Shown in pieces: positions 15,986 to 16,679 of a stretch of 16,679 nucleotides of DNA. Source of the DNA: JAWLDB01 sp041686915. GTDB lineage: Bacteria; Bacillota; UBA994; UBA5500. Below the pieces are notes generated by a model that was not told the origin of the DNA, did not search any database, and worked only from the letters and a program-made list of their open reading frames with translations. A program made the position numbers and the translations under genes. Each line of letters opens with the position of its first letter. The stretch's first letter is position 1. Where the stretch lies: the NCBI GenBank assembly GCA_041686915.1, contig JAWLDB010000040.1, positions 1 through 16,679 of the forward strand. The letters are read 5' to 3'.

Positions 15986-16026
15986 AAAAACAGAGAGCGT
16001 CACGTTAGTGATGCTCTCTGTTTTCT
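15986..16026 (-). terminator. Strong intrinsic terminator after the tmRNA 3' end fragment
   Basis: Arms 15987-16003 and 16008-16024 form a 17-bp stem with one wobble around the loop GTTA, flanked by AAAAA and TTTTCTT. It lies 15 bases after the tmRNA-like 3' end on the minus strand, where the terminator of a real ssrA gene would be. Confidence 0.85.
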
Positions 16027-16040
16027 TGCTTAATATATTC

Positions 16041-16083
16041 GGTGGAGGCGGGGGGATTCGAACCCACCGTCCGAAGGCATGCC
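16041..16083 (-). pseudogene. tmRNA (ssrA) 3'-end fragment, possible attachment-site scar
   Basis: On the minus strand this reads CCTTCGGACG, then a T-arm GTGGG-TTCGAAT-CCCCC, then the acceptor arm CGCCTCC and ACC. The CTTCGGACG lead, the TTCGA loop and the CTCCACC end with discriminator A are the usual tmRNA 3' end; serine tRNAs usually end in GCCA instead. One T-stem pair is broken (T opposite C) and the final CCA reads CCG, so it is a decayed copy. No matching 5' acceptor strand, tag-peptide reading frame or pseudoknots are visible in the next 350 bases, so only the 3' end is present. The alternative is the 3' end of an ordinary tRNA. Confidence 0.6.
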
Positions 16084-16282
16084 AGCCCAGCCGATTGCGT
16101 GGCACATCGGCGATAAGGCGCGGAACGAGAGCTGTTTCGCCAGAAATGCGAAAGTGAGCACCGTTTCACTGTAACCTGATGCCGAGCGCAGTCCATGTTT
16201 TGAACTTCGCATGGCAACGCTCCCAAGGACAGGATCGTTACCGCGCTAGCCCGTAATTTCCCGAATGATACCAGGCGCTATT

Positions 16283-16306
16283 AAAAAAGTACCTGTCCCC
16301 TCTGTC
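16283..16306. other. AAAAAAGTACCTGTCCCCTCTGTC motif parts (REP/RAYT-type remnant)
   Basis: The block GTACCTGTCCCC followed by TCTGTC resembles short sequences that from memory recur next to REP-associated tyrosine transposases in Clostridia. No transposase is nearby. The related motif is at 2243-2260. No gene is visible between 16084 and 16520 on either strand. Confidence 0.3.
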
Positions 16307-16361
16307 AAATGCCACCGCCAATTTCGCATGTGAATTCTTATCCAGTTTAAAAGGTATATGT

Positions 16362-16392
16362 AAAAAAAGCAAGCATATCAGACTGTACTTGC
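16362..16392 (-). terminator. Probable terminator of the hexapeptide-repeat gene
   Basis: GCAAG (16369-16373) pairs with CTTGC (16388-16392), with three more pairs after a mismatch, and on the minus strand a run of seven T follows. It lies about 130 bases after the stop at 16521, rather far, but no other hairpin with a T-run is closer. Confidence 0.55.
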
Positions 16393-16520
16393 CTTGTTCA
16401 CTTTATAAGAATAATGCGAAATAACCCAACTACACATTATGCTCAATACCTACGTTAGAAATGACAACTCTTATAACAATAGCTGGAACCCAAAGTTCAT
16501 ATTTAACTTTATAACCAGGA

Positions 16521-16679
16521 TCAGCGCTTTTCTACTACTTCTCCCTGCTTCTTATAAATGCTGTTTTGGGGTATAAAACTTCTTACCAAAGAGAGCGGGT
16601 AAATAGTAACGTTGCGTCCCACTACCGAGCCCGGATTGAGCACAGTGTTGCTACCAACCTCAACGTTATCACCTAATAT
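16521..16679 (-). CDS. Hexapeptide-repeat (left-handed beta-helix) protein, C-terminal end only
   Basis: The last 159 bases encode 52 residues that enter from beyond the window edge and stop at TGA (16521-16523). The visible part holds hexapeptide-like turns (LGDNVEVGSNTVLN, PGSVVGRNVTIY), each with the I/V/L-G-x-x-x-x spacing of left-handed beta-helix acyltransferases or the helix domain of sugar-nucleotidyl transferases. It ends in a charged tail (KKQGEVVEKR). The active site and start lie outside, so the reaction (acetyl or acyl transfer to a sugar, for example) cannot be named. The likely downstream terminator is at 16362-16392. Confidence 0.8.
   Translation of the reverse strand: MLGDNVEVGSNTVLNPGSVVGRNVTIYPLSLVRSFIPQNSIYKKQGEVVEKR

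Larger units (their letters stand above)
15961..16098 (-). repeat. Repeat copy 3: best-preserved terminator plus tmRNA-3'-end unit
   Basis: This is the most complete of the three copies. From left to right it holds the flank GTGACTCGGGAAGA, the terminator (15986-16026), TTCTTGCTTAATATATT, the tmRNA-like 3' end (16041-16083) and the segment GCCAGCCCAGCCGAT (16081-16095) shared with copy 1. All three copies have the same orientation. Confidence 0.65.

Noticed and set aside
16041..16131. Complete serine tRNA on the minus strand
   Set aside because: There is no 5' strand matching the CGCCTCC acceptor, no D-arm and no anticodon arm, and the discriminator is A rather than G. Only a 3' end is present.
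15890..16226. Overlapping minus-strand ORFs with peptides such as RWVRIPPPPP
   Set aside because: They are the typical spurious translations of a tRNA/tmRNA 3' end and its flank, with no ribosome sites.

Overview
The window looks like an accessory stretch of a Bacillota (Clostridia) chromosome of intermediate GC. Four observations suggest this: strong GGAGG-type Shine-Dalgarno sites, a giant secreted protein that combines FG-GAP, InlB-type B-repeat and copper-amine-oxidase-like 'stalk' domains, U-tailed hairpin terminators, and a decayed IS66 transposase. The lineage is an inference, not proven. Every well-supported gene is on the minus strand.

Layout, left to right: copy 1 of a ~100-140 bp repeat (71-168); a VOC/PhnB-like protein (207-572); an unassigned plus-strand ORF (804-1016) and a radical SAM enzyme (1102-2226), which converge on a shared terminator (1041-1075); an IS66 tnpC remnant (about 2290-2587) lying directly upstream of the radical SAM gene; the terminator (2879-2904) and then the body of a 3570-residue cell-surface protein (2934-13646), which fills 64% of the window; a hairpin-rich non-coding stretch (13800-14010); repeat copy 2 (14019-14118); a two-gene operon of an AraC/GyrI-type regulator (14759-15673) and an FMN-binding split-barrel protein (14273-14743); a hairpin/pseudoknot candidate (15783-15851); repeat copy 3 (15961-16098); and the C-terminal end of a hexapeptide-repeat protein (16521-16679, cut by the window edge).

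The main discovery candidate is the three-copy repeat. Its best copy reads, on the minus strand, as the 3' end of a tmRNA (ssrA) gene followed by an intrinsic terminator, with no tmRNA body upstream. The 3' end of ssrA is a well-known integration site for genomic islands. The copies may therefore be attachment-site scars left by successive insertions, with small gene cassettes between them. The second focus is the giant protein: signal peptide, FG-GAP propeller, a Ser/Thr-rich beta segment that resembles aerolysin-type pore formers, FnIII and Ig domains, 18 divergent B-repeat units, a Pro-rich linker and a C-terminal copper-amine-oxidase-like domain. No other gene in the window can be tied to it functionally.
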